Origin: Clostridia bacterium
GTDB taxonomy: Bacteria > Bacillota > Clostridia > Lachnospirales > Lachnospiraceae
Direction: 5' to 3'
Length of the DNA: 64,000 nucleotides
Assembly (NCBI GenBank): GCA_910575245.1
Contig: CAJTEN010000008.1
Location: 1-64,000, forward strand
Below, in pieces: positions 44,314 to 54,129 of this stretch (positions are counted from its first letter, which is position 1; the number at the start of each line of letters is the position of its first letter). Below the pieces are notes generated by a model. The model made no database searches. It worked only from the letters and a program-made list of their open reading frames with translations, and was not told the DNA's origin. The translations under genes and the position numbers were made by a program.

Positions 44314-45333
44314 TTACTCTTCTTTAGTCTCCTCAGTTTCTCCTTCCATGATTTCCGCCCTCATTTTTCCATTAGGAAGATATTTGTTTGTAATCCAGTT
44401 CCCGGTTACTTCATTGACAATATAAAGCTTATTCCCTTTCACCTCCATCTCGAACAAAAGCATTCTTTCTTTAGAGGGAATATTGGGTGAATGCATCACC
44501 ATCATCAACGTACCGTCAAACTTCCTGAAGAACATCGCATGACCTCCATCCTGCGTAAAGAGCGGTTCTTCCTCCTGTACCCAGGGTCCCTGGATCTCAC
44601 CCGATACCGACCTGGCATATCCTGTGGTATAGGCAGTATCTGAATAACTGGTCCATACCATAAACAGAGTTCGGGCATCGACACGCAGAAGATAAGGTCC
44701 ATCTGTTACTCTGGCCCATCCCAGCTGAGGTTGACTGGCAGTATGTCTCCACAGGCTGAAACAGTCCTTTTTAAATTTCCAGGGCGCCTCAGATGCCCGG
44801 AAAAGAATCATGGGTTCGCCTATGGAATCGGAAAGATCCTCCTTCATCCGAATTGCCGCCATCTGTCCGTCCTGTACCTGCATCCATTCATGGCAGAAGA
44901 CCATCCATGGATGTCCTTCTTTATCCTCATACAGCGTACCGTCCAGGCAGTGCCAGTCTGCAGGTGTTGCCGGTTTATTTACCATTGGCACAAAAGGTCC
45001 TTTAGGTGAATCAGATACCAGGAACTGACATCCCCGGTATCCTCCCGGCGCCCGGAAGGAACTGACCGCATAGTATTTACCTCTCCAAAAATGACACTCT
45101 GGTGCCCAGAAATCCAACGGTCCCCAGAAATTCTCATCCGGCACAAAAGCATGGGATGCTTCGCTCCACCACACAAGATCTTCGCTTTCCCTCACATTAA
45201 TGGCACAATTCTTCTGACCCGGCATAGGAAAGCAGTCATAAAGATAGTATTTCTTGTCTTCCGCACAGGGAACAATACAGATATCCCTCACATGCAGGTC
45301 TTTTACATGAATCATCTTTTTATTTTCTTTCAT
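44314..45333 (-). CDS. GH43-like five-bladed beta-propeller glycosidase
   Basis: 339 residues without signal peptide. HVRDICIVPCAEDKKYYLYD places the catalytic base Asp, WHCLDGTLYEDKEGHPWMVF the middle acid motif, and TQDGGHAMFFRKFDGTLMMV a late blade typical of GH43. Members remove arabinose or xylose from plant oligosaccharides. Being intracellular, it would act on imported oligosaccharides and free the monosaccharide handled by the isomerase. Confidence 0.82.
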   Translation of the reverse strand: MKENKKMIHVKDLHVRDICIVPCAEDKKYYLYDCFPMPGQKNCAINVRESEDLVWWSEASHAFVPDENFWGPLDFWAPECHFWRGKYYAVSSFRAPGGYRGCQFLVSDSPKGPFVPMVNKPATPADWHCLDGTLYEDKEGHPWMVFCHEWMQVQDGQMAAIRMKEDLSDSIGEPMILFRASEAPWKFKKDCFSLWRHTASQPQLGWARVTDGPYLLRVDARTLFMVWTSYSDTAYTTGYARSVSGEIQGPWVQEEEPLFTQDGGHAMFFRKFDGTLMMVMHSPNIPSKERMLLFEMEVKGNKLYIVNEVTGNWITNKYLPNGKMRAEIMEGETEETKEE

Positions 45334-45357
45334 ATTCTTCCTCCGTTCTGAAATGGT

Positions 45358-46209
45358 TTAGTCTGCATATCTTCCTAACAGACAGATTTTCTTGTTAAAA
45401 TATTGGTCCATAGCCGGCTTGATCTCTTTATACAGAAAATTCGGCCCGCTCTTCTCATGCCTGTTTTCACTAACTGCCTTCTCTGCCGCTTCCATGGCCG
45501 CCATATACATTTCCGTTGCCAGGTTGACCTTGCATATACCATTCTCAACGGCACATACCACCTGTTCCTCAGGAATCAGACTGGTTCCGTGCAGTACCAG
45601 GGGCGTCTTAACTGCAGCCGCAAGTTCTTTCAGCAGCGGAATATCCAGCTGCGGCGTTTCCGCATATACTCCATGACTGTTTCCGATTGCCACTGCCAAT
45701 AATTCCACACCTGTTTCTTCTGCAAAATCCCGCGCCTGTCCGGGATCTGTATAGAGAGAGCGATCCTTATAATCCTGCACTCTGCTGCCTACCCCTACAT
45801 GCCCCAGCTCTGCTTCCACAATAACATCTGATGCATGAGCCAGCTTTACTACTCTTTTTGTTGCTTCCACATTTTCCTCATAGGGTCGGTCTGACATATC
45901 GATCATAACCGAATCAAATCCAGCATTAATTGCCGCCTTGATTTCCTCATAATCCTTGCTGTGATCCAAATGTGTGATCAGGGGAATCGAATATTTTCTC
46001 TCCAGTATCTTCTTAAATCCCACAAACTCTTCAAAGGAAATAAACTCTTTGAAATTTGGATAATACATTAAGAACAGCGGCGCCTGATAGCGGGAAGCTG
46101 CCTGTGCCGCCCAATCCATATAGCTGTAATGAGCCGTATCATAAGCTGCGATCGCGCAGTGTTCTTCCTGCACCTTTTTAAGAATATTTTTGATATGTTC
46201 AATCGCCAT
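45358..46209 (-). CDS. Class II (FBA/GatY-type) ketose-phosphate aldolase
   Basis: 283 residues. PLITHLDHSKDYEEIKAAIN carries the catalytic Asp and Zn His, DVIVEAELGHVG the next ligand, and AVAIGNSHGVY and LVLHGTSLIPEEQ the remaining His and phosphate loop. Such enzymes split ketose (bis)phosphates into DHAP and an aldehyde. Between the isomerase and GH43-like genes, it probably cleaves the phosphorylated ketose. Confidence 0.9.
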   Translation of the reverse strand: MAIEHIKNILKKVQEEHCAIAAYDTAHYSYMDWAAQAASRYQAPLFLMYYPNFKEFISFEEFVGFKKILERKYSIPLITHLDHSKDYEEIKAAINAGFDSVMIDMSDRPYEENVEATKRVVKLAHASDVIVEAELGHVGVGSRVQDYKDRSLYTDPGQARDFAEETGVELLAVAIGNSHGVYAETPQLDIPLLKELAAAVKTPLVLHGTSLIPEEQVVCAVENGICKVNLATEMYMAAMEAAEKAVSENRHEKSGPNFLYKEIKPAMDQYFNKKICLLGRYAD

Positions 46210-46306
46210 TTTCTCATTTCCTTTCTTCGTTATTTTATAGTAATCAAATTATTGCCCGAACCGCTTAGGCAGCGATTCCGATATCTTCCACAGTTATAGG
46301 GCAGAT

Positions 46307-47683
46307 TCAATATACAGAATCGTGTATGACTCCCATGTATTTACACGCTTCGTGAAATACTTCCTTATAAGATCCATAAACGCCTGCGATATGATGGATA
46401 TAAGGCCCGTACATCAGTTTATCTTCCCATTTTCCCCAATCCTGCGTTTGAATCCACACATAATTGCCATCCGTTGCAGGACCACTCGTTGTCTCACATT
46501 CCTCCGCAAGAAGATAATAATCATTATGATCTGTGTCGAAACGGACCAGCGTCAGCTTTCCCTCCTTCAGCTCATACTGCCCCTTGCCGGCATTTACACA
46601 AGCCTTATCTTTGGCCAACTCATAAGGAAACGGACCACAGTGCCACAATAGCTCGGCATTATCATTCTGCGGATGTCTGACCGTGATGTCTGCCAGAAAC
46701 GAGGGTGTCTCATACAATGCCGCAGCCTGGGCCAAAATCGAAGAGATTGCCCCATGTATATCCGTCTCACAGGTAACCGGAATTCCCAGCTGGGACAGAT
46801 AACCGAACGCAAAACACCCGGATACCTTAAAGTGACTGCGCAGCAGAGCCCAACACTCAGATGCCACAGCCGAACACCGATATTTTTCTGCCATATGCCG
46901 AATTGCAAGAACAATCGATGCCATGGACAGTTTATCTTCCTCTCCCATTCCCTTTATCAGTACTTTTTCCTCTTCCCACTTCTGCAGGAGTTCCTCCGCC
47001 CTGCTCTTCTCCTTTATGTAGCTATTGATCTCTGACACAATCTCTGTACTTTCTATGGGCACAATATGGATTCCGAACCGCTCAAGCAACTCTCCCTCAT
47101 TCACTTTGACACTTAAGAACTGTCTCGGACGTGTGCTCAACTGCAGAATCCGCAGATTACGAAATTGTTTTACCACACTTGCCACCCGTATAAACTGCAA
47201 GATGCCATTTTCCAATTCCTCAGAATCCAGCCAGCAGTTTCTTAAATAAGTATAGGGAACCCCATACCGCATTAGTAGTCTTGTCGTGGCAAACAGACCG
47301 CACTGGGTATCCGTCAGATTTCTGTCCCTGATTACCGTTACCTCATCCGGTCTTCCGTCTCTGGGTCCCCAGACCAAGGTCGGTACCCTCAAAGCATTGG
47401 CAATGATTCCTACCGCCTCCTCTTGTCCGAAATTTGCATGCGGCACAAACAGTGCATCCACCTTCTGTTCTCTAAGAAAATCGGCAACTTTTCCTGATTC
47501 TTCTATTCCCGTTACCATGCCGTCTTCCAGCAGATGTTCTGCCCATACACATTCTACAAATGGCATTTTCTCAAAAATATTTTCCAAGCGGACACGGATC
47601 CGGACAGCATTTTCGGCTGCCATGTCTCTGGGCGGAAAAGTGTCTCTTGCAGTAAGCACAATACCAAGTTTTATTTTTCTCAT
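46307..47683 (-). CDS. L-fucose/L-arabinose isomerase-family protein
   Basis: 458 residues. N-terminal Rossmann-like domains, then AVASECWALLRSHFKVSGCF and GIPVTCETDIHGAISSILAQ with Glu/Asp metal ligands, and a C-terminal barrel as in FucI/AraA. It interconverts an aldose and ketose using Mn2+. Start ATG 47683 has TAGGAGGAG upstream; the 11-residue extension is rejected. It does not look like canonical AraA or FucI, so the sugar remains open. Confidence 0.83.
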   Translation of the reverse strand: MRKIKLGIVLTARDTFPPRDMAAENAVRIRVRLENIFEKMPFVECVWAEHLLEDGMVTGIEESGKVADFLREQKVDALFVPHANFGQEEAVGIIANALRVPTLVWGPRDGRPDEVTVIRDRNLTDTQCGLFATTRLLMRYGVPYTYLRNCWLDSEELENGILQFIRVASVVKQFRNLRILQLSTRPRQFLSVKVNEGELLERFGIHIVPIESTEIVSEINSYIKEKSRAEELLQKWEEEKVLIKGMGEEDKLSMASIVLAIRHMAEKYRCSAVASECWALLRSHFKVSGCFAFGYLSQLGIPVTCETDIHGAISSILAQAAALYETPSFLADITVRHPQNDNAELLWHCGPFPYELAKDKACVNAGKGQYELKEGKLTLVRFDTDHNDYYLLAEECETTSGPATDGNYVWIQTQDWGKWEDKLMYGPYIHHIAGVYGSYKEVFHEACKYMGVIHDSVY

Positions 47684-47752
47684 CTTGCTTCTCCTCCTAT
47701 TGTTATATCCTGTCAATTAGCAGCAATTCAGATATCTCCACTGTTACGCCTG

Positions 47753-48610
47753 TCAGCCTTTGATACTGCCGATGGTCAATCCGGATACGAACGATTTCTG
47801 GAAAAAGAAAAAGACGATCATAATCGGAACAATTGCCAGCACAGCTCCCGGCATTAACACATCGTAAGCATTTCCGAACGGAGTCAGCAGACTGGACAGC
47901 CCTATCGGCAATGTCAGCTTATCATTGGATTGCAGTACAATCAGCGGCCACAATACATTATTCCAGCTGCCCATGGCGCAAAAGATACCCATAGCCCCGA
48001 AAGCTGCCCTCATCAGAGGAACCATGATATTCCAATAGATCCGGAATTCTCCACAGCCGTCTATTCTTGCCGCATCCGCAAGTTCTTTCGGAAGGCCAAT
48101 CACCGACTGTCTGAAGAAAAATATCATAAACGGCGCTACCATCAAAGGCATCACTACACCAAACCGTGTGTCAAGAAGCTTCATATTTGCGACAAGCTGA
48201 TACAAAGGTAGAATAAGAATTTCAAACGGCAGCATCATCAATACAAGATCCATGACCAGAAACAGGCTTCTGCCTTTGAACTTATACATCCCCAGCCCAT
48301 ATCCAACCAACGAGGAAAAAAACAGGCCGCATACCGTCTGCATCAACATAATACTGAGACTGCTGAAATACCATTTCAGATAAACCCCATTCCTGTACTG
48401 AAACGCAATCACATAGTTATCCAGTGACATCCTTGAAAAATCGATCCGCAGCCCCAACCCGTAGGAAATCAAGTCAGAAGACGGACGGAAAGACCCTACT
48501 ACCAGAAAATATAACGGCGACAGAAAAATACATGCCATACAAATCATAAAGATCATTAAGATATAATCTGCAGGTTTTCTCCGGATCTTCATTTTTTCTT
48601 TCTTTCTCAT
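47753..48610 (-). CDS. ABC sugar permease, MalG type
   Basis: 285 residues, six membrane segments. The EAA loop LPKELADAARIDGCGEFRIY, contacting the ATPase, is present near 190. Works with the upstream MalF-type permease and binding protein. No ATPase gene is in the operon, so a shared MsmK-like ATPase is expected. Confidence 0.92.
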   Translation of the reverse strand: MRKKEKMKIRRKPADYILMIFMICMACIFLSPLYFLVVGSFRPSSDLISYGLGLRIDFSRMSLDNYVIAFQYRNGVYLKWYFSSLSIMLMQTVCGLFFSSLVGYGLGMYKFKGRSLFLVMDLVLMMLPFEILILPLYQLVANMKLLDTRFGVVMPLMVAPFMIFFFRQSVIGLPKELADAARIDGCGEFRIYWNIMVPLMRAAFGAMGIFCAMGSWNNVLWPLIVLQSNDKLTLPIGLSSLLTPFGNAYDVLMPGAVLAIVPIMIVFFFFQKSFVSGLTIGSIKG

Positions 48611-48614
48611 CCCG

Positions 48615-49505
48615 CTAGTCCTCCTCTCTGAATAATCCCAGACATTTGAGCTGAACCAAATTTACACTGCAGATGATAATCATCAATACGATTCCTATCG
48701 CAGATGCCATGCCGAAATTCACCTTATTGAATCCCATTTGATACAGATAACGGGTCATTGTCAGTCCGATATCTCCGGGTGTCGCGGTATTCCACAGAGC
48801 ATAGCTTTCTGTAAATACAGAAAATCCTCCCAATATGCTCATAGTCAAAACATAGATCAGTGTGGGACGAATGGACGGAATGGTAATATGCCGGAAAACC
48901 TGTACGTTATTTGCACCGTCAATCCGCGCTGCTTCCTTAAGCTCTTCGGGCACTCCCTGCAACGCCGAAAGAAAATAGATCATAGTCACACCTGTGGAAC
49001 GCCAGCTTGCAACAACGACCATCATAATATTTCCTATCATTTGGCTTTGCGTCAGCCAGGCTATAGGTTCCTCTATTACCCCCAGCCCCATTGCAATCTG
49101 ATTCGCAAGAGATGTCTCCAGGGAACCGAACAACAGGCGGAAAATAATACCCGCTATGATCGTAGAAGTAAGAACCGGCACAAATATCGTACATCTCAAA
49201 ATGTTACGCATAGGCAGCCTTCTATTTAGGATCAATGCAAAAACCATTCCGAATACAAATTGGAAGGCAGTATTCAGCACCGTATAAATAAACGTGTTTC
49301 TTAATGCCGTGGCAAAATGATCCGTAAACAGATTCCTGAAATTTCTGAGTCCGATAAATACATTCTCACCTGTAGGCCTGACATCCTGAAAGCTCATCAT
49401 AATTGTTTTGCAAAATGGATACAGATAAATCACGAAAAAGGCAAAAACGAACGGAAGGCAAAAAAGATATGGCGCTATGTCTTTAGACTTCATTTTATGC
49501 TTCAT
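48615..49505 (-). CDS. ABC sugar permease, MalF type
   Basis: 296 residues, six membrane segments, N-terminal APYLFCLPFVFAFFVIYLYP and EAA loop VPEELKEAARIDGANNVQVF. It pairs with the MalG-type permease 4 bp downstream to form the membrane channel. Confidence 0.92.
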   Translation of the reverse strand: MKHKMKSKDIAPYLFCLPFVFAFFVIYLYPFCKTIMMSFQDVRPTGENVFIGLRNFRNLFTDHFATALRNTFIYTVLNTAFQFVFGMVFALILNRRLPMRNILRCTIFVPVLTSTIIAGIIFRLLFGSLETSLANQIAMGLGVIEEPIAWLTQSQMIGNIMMVVVASWRSTGVTMIYFLSALQGVPEELKEAARIDGANNVQVFRHITIPSIRPTLIYVLTMSILGGFSVFTESYALWNTATPGDIGLTMTRYLYQMGFNKVNFGMASAIGIVLMIIICSVNLVQLKCLGLFREED

Positions 49506-49567
49506 AGATTCCTCCTATCGTAAGAACAGGCAGCAGAGAAACATCCGCCTCCCTGCTGCCCATGTTC

Positions 49568-50980
49568 CTATTCTTCCTGGCCGGCCATTACAGCCCGCAG
49601 TTCATCCGCACATTCTTTCATAACAGTTGCCGGATCCTCCATCTCGGAAAATAACCGATAACACATTGTCTGTTTTACTATATCAGTAGCCTGTGCATAT
49701 CCGCTTGTGATATGAAGACCTGGCATATTTACCAGTGCGTCGTTCACTACCTGATAGAAATCTTCGCCATAGTACTCCATCGGAACAGAATTCTCCGATT
49801 TACTCAATTCCTCATATACATCCGGGCGCAGAGGATCCGTCATACCTTGTGAACCATAGTAAAGGTTGGACTCATATGTCATATAGGTGAATTCCAGAAA
49901 TTCTTTCGCAAGTTCGGTTTTATCTGATGTTTTAAGTACACAGTGGCAGGTTCCTCCCATACCGGTAGATGTATAGCCGTCTTCACTCCACATAGGCAGC
50001 GTAGAAATACGGAATTTTCCCTGAATATCAGATACGCTCTGCTTCAAAAATCCTCCCCACCACAATGGATGGTATACTGCTGCACAATTGCCATTGCCAA
50101 AATATGCGTAAGCTTCTTCTGCGCAGTTGGCGCCACCGGGAGCTACGATTACATAACCTGCCTTCAATTGATCCTGCATCCAGGTAACCGTCTTAATGTT
50201 GATATCACTATCCATCACTACATTACCTTCATCGTCAAACCAGTCTCCACCAGCCTGTGTAATCAACGTATATAAAGCCCATACATCCGAAACATCCCAC
50301 ATCAGGAACGGCTTTCCTGTCTTTTCATAAAGAATCTTTCCGTATTCCTCCACATCCTCATAAGTTTTAATATCATGATAGTCAATACCCGCAGATTCCA
50401 GCAATTCCGGATTATAGTAGGCAACAGCAGCTCCTACCTGCCCATCTACTCCATAGTAATGTCCTGCCGCAGAATAATTTTCAAACTTAGACATGATCAT
50501 ATCGTCTTTGTGTTTTTCCACCAGATCATCGATCGGTTCCAGCATAATCTCATCCGCCGTACCTTTCAGAAAATTTCCAATCTTGCCGATTTCAATTTCT
50601 GCCATATCCGGCGCTCCCTGCCCTGAATTCAATGCAATCATCAACTTGCTGTGCATGTCCTCAAAAGGGTAAACCTGTAAGTCCACCGCTATCGGCCGAT
50701 TGGGATTTGTTTCGTTCCATTCTGCCTCAAAACGTCGTATAGGCTCCTCTACATTATTAAATGCCCAATAAGTCAATGTAACCGGTTCCGTCCAGCCTTC
50801 CTCTTCTGCCGCCGCTTCAGTGGTCTCTCCTGCATCACCTGAACCCGAAGAACTCTCGGCAGCATTTGTATCACCGATACTCTGTGCCTGACCCGAATCA
50901 CTTCCACATCCGACTGTCAACATACTGAGCATTGCCATAGAAAGAGCTATAGACAGTATTCTTTTAAATCTTTGTTTCAT
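49568..50980 (-). CDS. Sugar-binding lipoprotein of the ABC importer
   Basis: 470 residues. A lipoprotein signal (basic start, hydrophobic segment, LTVGC lipobox near residue 25) is followed by an acidic low-complexity linker and a family-1 extracellular binding fold (EPVTLTYWAFNNVEEPIRRF). It captures the sugar outside the membrane. First gene of the operon; ATG 50980 with AGGAGGACAA upstream, 157 bases after the predicted transcription start. Confidence 0.92.
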   Translation of the reverse strand: MKQRFKRILSIALSMAMLSMLTVGCGSDSGQAQSIGDTNAAESSSGSGDAGETTEAAAEEEGWTEPVTLTYWAFNNVEEPIRRFEAEWNETNPNRPIAVDLQVYPFEDMHSKLMIALNSGQGAPDMAEIEIGKIGNFLKGTADEIMLEPIDDLVEKHKDDMIMSKFENYSAAGHYYGVDGQVGAAVAYYNPELLESAGIDYHDIKTYEDVEEYGKILYEKTGKPFLMWDVSDVWALYTLITQAGGDWFDDEGNVVMDSDINIKTVTWMQDQLKAGYVIVAPGGANCAEEAYAYFGNGNCAAVYHPLWWGGFLKQSVSDIQGKFRISTLPMWSEDGYTSTGMGGTCHCVLKTSDKTELAKEFLEFTYMTYESNLYYGSQGMTDPLRPDVYEELSKSENSVPMEYYGEDFYQVVNDALVNMPGLHITSGYAQATDIVKQTMCYRLFSEMEDPATVMKECADELRAVMAGQEE

Positions 50981-51026
50981 AACTTGTCCTCCTGTTTCGT
51001 TTTTTGTGGTTGTTCATGTTCTCTGA

Positions 51027-51042
51027 AATGAAATGTTTTAAT
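51027..51042 (-). promoter_or_regulatory. LacI-type operator-like site, operon proximal
   Basis: AATGAAATGTTTTAAT matches 14 of 16 bases of the inverted main operator at 51116-51131. It lies in the leader about 100 bases downstream of the predicted start, suited to DNA looping. Confidence 0.45.
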
Positions 51043-51115
51043 TTTGCTTCTTCCGATAGTGGATATAAAATTATATTAAGGCCTTATTTTCTTTTACATT
51101 TCCGAATTATTTTCT

Positions 51116-51131
51116 ATTGAAACATTTCAAT
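51116..51131. promoter_or_regulatory. Main LacI-type operator
   Basis: ATTGAAA-CA-TTTCAAT is a perfect 7-bp inverted repeat, close to the usual TGAAA-N2-TTTCA form for LacI-family proteins. It is centred at about +14 of the operon promoter, a classical repression position. Confidence 0.65.
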
Positions 51132-51143
51132 TTTCATGTATCC

Positions 51144-51172
51144 ATCATATGTCACCAAGAGAATAATGTCAA
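51144..51172 (-). promoter_or_regulatory. Promoter of the sugar operon
   Basis: On the minus strand TTGACA (51172-51167), a 17-bp spacer and TATGAT (51149-51144) form a near-consensus vegetative promoter; predicted start about 51137. Confidence 0.75.
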
Positions 51173-51351
51173 TGATTATTTCAAAATAATAAAATTATTG
51201 TACAGTTTTTATGTTTTTATTCTCTTATTTTTGTACAACTTTCACATTATTATCATTGTTTGCATTAGGTAATACTGAAATAATTTAATTATTCTTATAT
51301 CATGTTGTTATCGAAGTAATTTAAAAATTGTTAATTCTCTATATTATCATT

Positions 51352-51367
51352 CTAAAAACATTTCAAT
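51352..51367 (+). promoter_or_regulatory. LacI-type operator-like site near the lacI gene
   Basis: CTAAAAACATTTCAAT matches 13 of 16 bases of the main operator. It lies 88 bp before the regulator start codon, just after a TATTAT element, consistent with autoregulation. Confidence 0.45.
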
Positions 51368-51455
51368 TCATGGATCCTATCTTCCGCTTGTCTCTTCATT
51401 ATTTATCTGATATGATAAAACTAATTAGATAAAATATTACTTTAGAGGTACAGAT

Positions 51456-52511
51456 ATGGTCACAATCCGCGATGTTGCCAATAAGGCAAATGTATCTATT
51501 GCAACTGTCTCCAATGTTATTAACCATAATTGCAAGGTTGCAGATAAAACCGCCCAGAAAGTATGGGATGCCATCCACGAACTGAATTATGTCCCGGATT
51601 ATGTTTCCCGTGGCTCCAAATCGATCATGAGCAAAAGTATCGGAGTATTGATAGAAGATATACAACATCCATACACGCAGCCGTCTTTATTTATACACGG
51701 TATCAGCAACTGCTGTGAAGACCAGAATTACCGCATGCAGCTCATTAATATGAACATCGGGATCTCGAATAATAATCTTGCCCCTAATCAAACGGTTGAG
51801 AAAAAGGTAGTAACCAGTATTCGTTCATTGGTCAAAAGTGATCTGCGCGGTGTCGTTTATATAGCGATTCATCCCCGGAATATGGACTTTTTGCTGGATA
51901 AGATCAACCTTCCTGTCGTTATGGCTTATTCCTTTTCTGAAAGCGCTCCTTCTTTTATTTCCGATGACTTTCACGGCGGCCGCATAGCCACCGAATATCT
52001 GATTCAAAACGGACATACGAAAATCGGCATTATATCCGGTCCCACCATTTCCTATCCGGCCCATAAGCGTTTTATGGCTTATCAGGAAGTTCTGATGGAG
52101 CACGGCCTGCCCTTCAATCCGGCCTATCTTTACTCCGGAAACTGGTTATACGAAGATGGCGTCAGAGCCTGTCAGTATTTCTGCTCCCTGCCCGATCCCC
52201 CCACGGCCATTTTTGCTATGAATGACATTATGGCATATGGGGTCATAAACTATGCCCATGAGGCTCACATTCATATACCAGATGATCTGTCAGTCATTGG
52301 CTTCGATAATCTGGAAATGTCCGCATACACTTATCCGCCGCTGACAACAGTGCAGCTGCCTTTTTACGAAATCGGGTATAAGTCCGCCGAGGCGCTGATA
52401 CAAATGTTGGAGCACCGTGAACTTCAGACTGCTTCCGAATCACTTATACGGTCTCTTCCCTGTAAGGTTATTTCACGCCAAACCGTAAAGAATATTTCAA
52501 AGCTGTCTTAG
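51456..52511 (+). CDS. LacI-family regulator of the sugar operon
   Basis: 351 residues. The N-terminal helix-turn-helix VTIRDVANKANVSIATVSNV with hinge helix region, and a periplasmic-binding-like effector domain (HTKIGIISGPTISYPAHKRF, PTAIFAMNDIMAYGVINYAH, DDLSVIGFDNLEMSAYTYPP). AGAGG precedes ATG 51456. Divergent from the binding protein gene; probably represses it until its sugar is present. Confidence 0.93.
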   Translation: MVTIRDVANKANVSIATVSNVINHNCKVADKTAQKVWDAIHELNYVPDYVSRGSKSIMSKSIGVLIEDIQHPYTQPSLFIHGISNCCEDQNYRMQLINMNIGISNNNLAPNQTVEKKVVTSIRSLVKSDLRGVVYIAIHPRNMDFLLDKINLPVVMAYSFSESAPSFISDDFHGGRIATEYLIQNGHTKIGIISGPTISYPAHKRFMAYQEVLMEHGLPFNPAYLYSGNWLYEDGVRACQYFCSLPDPPTAIFAMNDIMAYGVINYAHEAHIHIPDDLSVIGFDNLEMSAYTYPPLTTVQLPFYEIGYKSAEALIQMLEHRELQTASESLIRSLPCKVISRQTVKNISKLS

Positions 52512-52709
52512 CCAGATTCCTTATTTATATACTGTTCTATATGTTTACACATTGTAGATTTTTTATTACATAAAACCGTGGAATTCCTAAGGTAAGTCTC
52601 TCTCATTTATCTTGCAATACAGACTCAGGATTGTTCTTTCAACCCATAAAAGAAATCGTGAATATAAGAAATGCCATAAAGATCAATATTTATGTAATAT
52701 TTGCAATAA

Positions 52710-52746
52710 AAACAGGAGAAATCCGGAAACCGGCTTTCTCCTGTTT
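52710..52746. terminator. Bidirectional terminator
   Basis: AAACAGGAGAAA (52710-52721) pairs with TTTCTCCTGTTT (52735-52746), with an inner CCGG stem. Serves the LacI gene and the converging sensor kinase gene. Confidence 0.75.
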
Positions 52747-52779
52747 CTTAAATTATAGTAAACGAAATTTCTAACCTGA

Positions 52780-54057
52780 TCACCTCAGCGGCATATACAG
52801 AAACACCTCAAACACCTCCCCCTCCGCCTTCAGTTCCATCGCCCCGCAGTACCTCTCTACAATCTCCTTCATGCTCCTGAGTCCGATCCCGTGATTCTCT
52901 TTATCCGGCTTGGAGGTCTGCGGCAAACCCTCTTCCTTCCGGATCCCCGAAACCGCTCCATCATCAGACTCCCTCGCCGCACTTTCCACCGGATTTGTCA
53001 CTTCCAGACAGAACAGGCCTTTCTGTGCCTTACTCCTCAGCAGAATCTTTCTCCTGTCCTCCTCCAGTTTCCTGCATGCTTCCGCCGCATTATCCAGGGC
53101 ATTGGCAAAAAGCGCGCAGATATCCCTTTTCTCGAAAGGTAATTCCTTCGGAATATCTATCTTTGCCTCTAACCTGATTCCGTAATGTTCCATCTGTTCT
53201 TCCTTAACAGACAGCACCGCGTTGACCGTAGCGTCTCCGCAATACTGCATGGATCTGGTAACCGGGCTGTCCTCAATCAGACTCCTGATATAAGCCTCTC
53301 TCTGTTCCTCCGGCATGACCGTAAGCGTTGTCAGATGATTGGTCAGATCATGCTTCAATCTCCGTATGGCAAAATGCTGTTCCTCCATGGACTCGTAATA
53401 GCTGCGGTTGATTTCCGCAAGCATGTTCTGCTCTTCCAGCTTCTGCTGTTTCGCCAGCACCATGACCGTCCACAACAGTCCGATGATCGATAAGAGCGCA
53501 ATGATAAGAATCAAAATGTAATCAAAACCGTGAGTGTCAGATAACGGATGCAGCACGATAACACTCAGAACAACGCCGCATGGCGTCATCGTAAGCAGCA
53601 GCAACAGCTTCCACATACTTTCAGACAGGCTGTATTCCCTGTCTGGGGCGAATCTTCTGATTCCCGTATGCAGGAGAAGGGTAAAGAGCAAGGCACAGCA
53701 TGAGGAAACAATTGTTGCACGTACCGGTTCCACATGCCTGACATGTACCGTCAATATGTAATTGTCCCGCAGGGCACTGAAGGCAAAAACAGTGCTGGAA
53801 AACATCAGCCCTATTACTATTTTCTTCCAGAAACCGCCTTCACATACAATCTGTATAACCACCAGAAAAAAAGAAATAGCCCATATGATATTCGTCGCAT
53901 CCCCTATATAGATGATTGTGCCAAGCAATATCCAGCAGCTGAAAAGCATCAGCAGCCTTTTCCACCATTTTCCGGATACGGTGATCATTTTTCCTACTGC
54001 CATCTGCAGGAAAAATGCCGCCAATACCATAATGGTACATAAAGAAATGATATCCAT
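52780..54057 (-). CDS. GHKL-type sensor histidine kinase
   Basis: 425 residues. About six membrane segments occupy residues 1-215; then the phosphoacceptor box RRLKHDLTNHLTTL, N box FANALDNAAEACRKL and G box NHGIGLRSMKEIVERY of the AgrC/LytS-like HPK10 class. It probably senses a peptide or envelope signal. It lies downstream of its response regulator (72-bp gap). Confidence 0.9.
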   Translation of the reverse strand: MDIISLCTIMVLAAFFLQMAVGKMITVSGKWWKRLLMLFSCWILLGTIIYIGDATNIIWAISFFLVVIQIVCEGGFWKKIVIGLMFSSTVFAFSALRDNYILTVHVRHVEPVRATIVSSCCALLFTLLLHTGIRRFAPDREYSLSESMWKLLLLLTMTPCGVVLSVIVLHPLSDTHGFDYILILIIALLSIIGLLWTVMVLAKQQKLEEQNMLAEINRSYYESMEEQHFAIRRLKHDLTNHLTTLTVMPEEQREAYIRSLIEDSPVTRSMQYCGDATVNAVLSVKEEQMEHYGIRLEAKIDIPKELPFEKRDICALFANALDNAAEACRKLEEDRRKILLRSKAQKGLFCLEVTNPVESAARESDDGAVSGIRKEEGLPQTSKPDKENHGIGLRSMKEIVERYCGAMELKAEGEVFEVFLYMPLR

Positions 54058-54129
54058 ACTGTCCTCCGCTCTATACTGTTTCTATAACTCAGTTACCTTT
54101 TCGCAGATCAGAATGCCGGGTGTTCCCCG

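Larger units (their letters stand above)
50981..51455. other. Shared AT-rich control region of sugar operon and LacI gene
   Basis: 475 bp without genes. It contains the operon promoter (51144-51172) and three related operator-like sites (51027-51042, 51116-51131, 51352-51367), listed separately. Confidence 0.7.
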
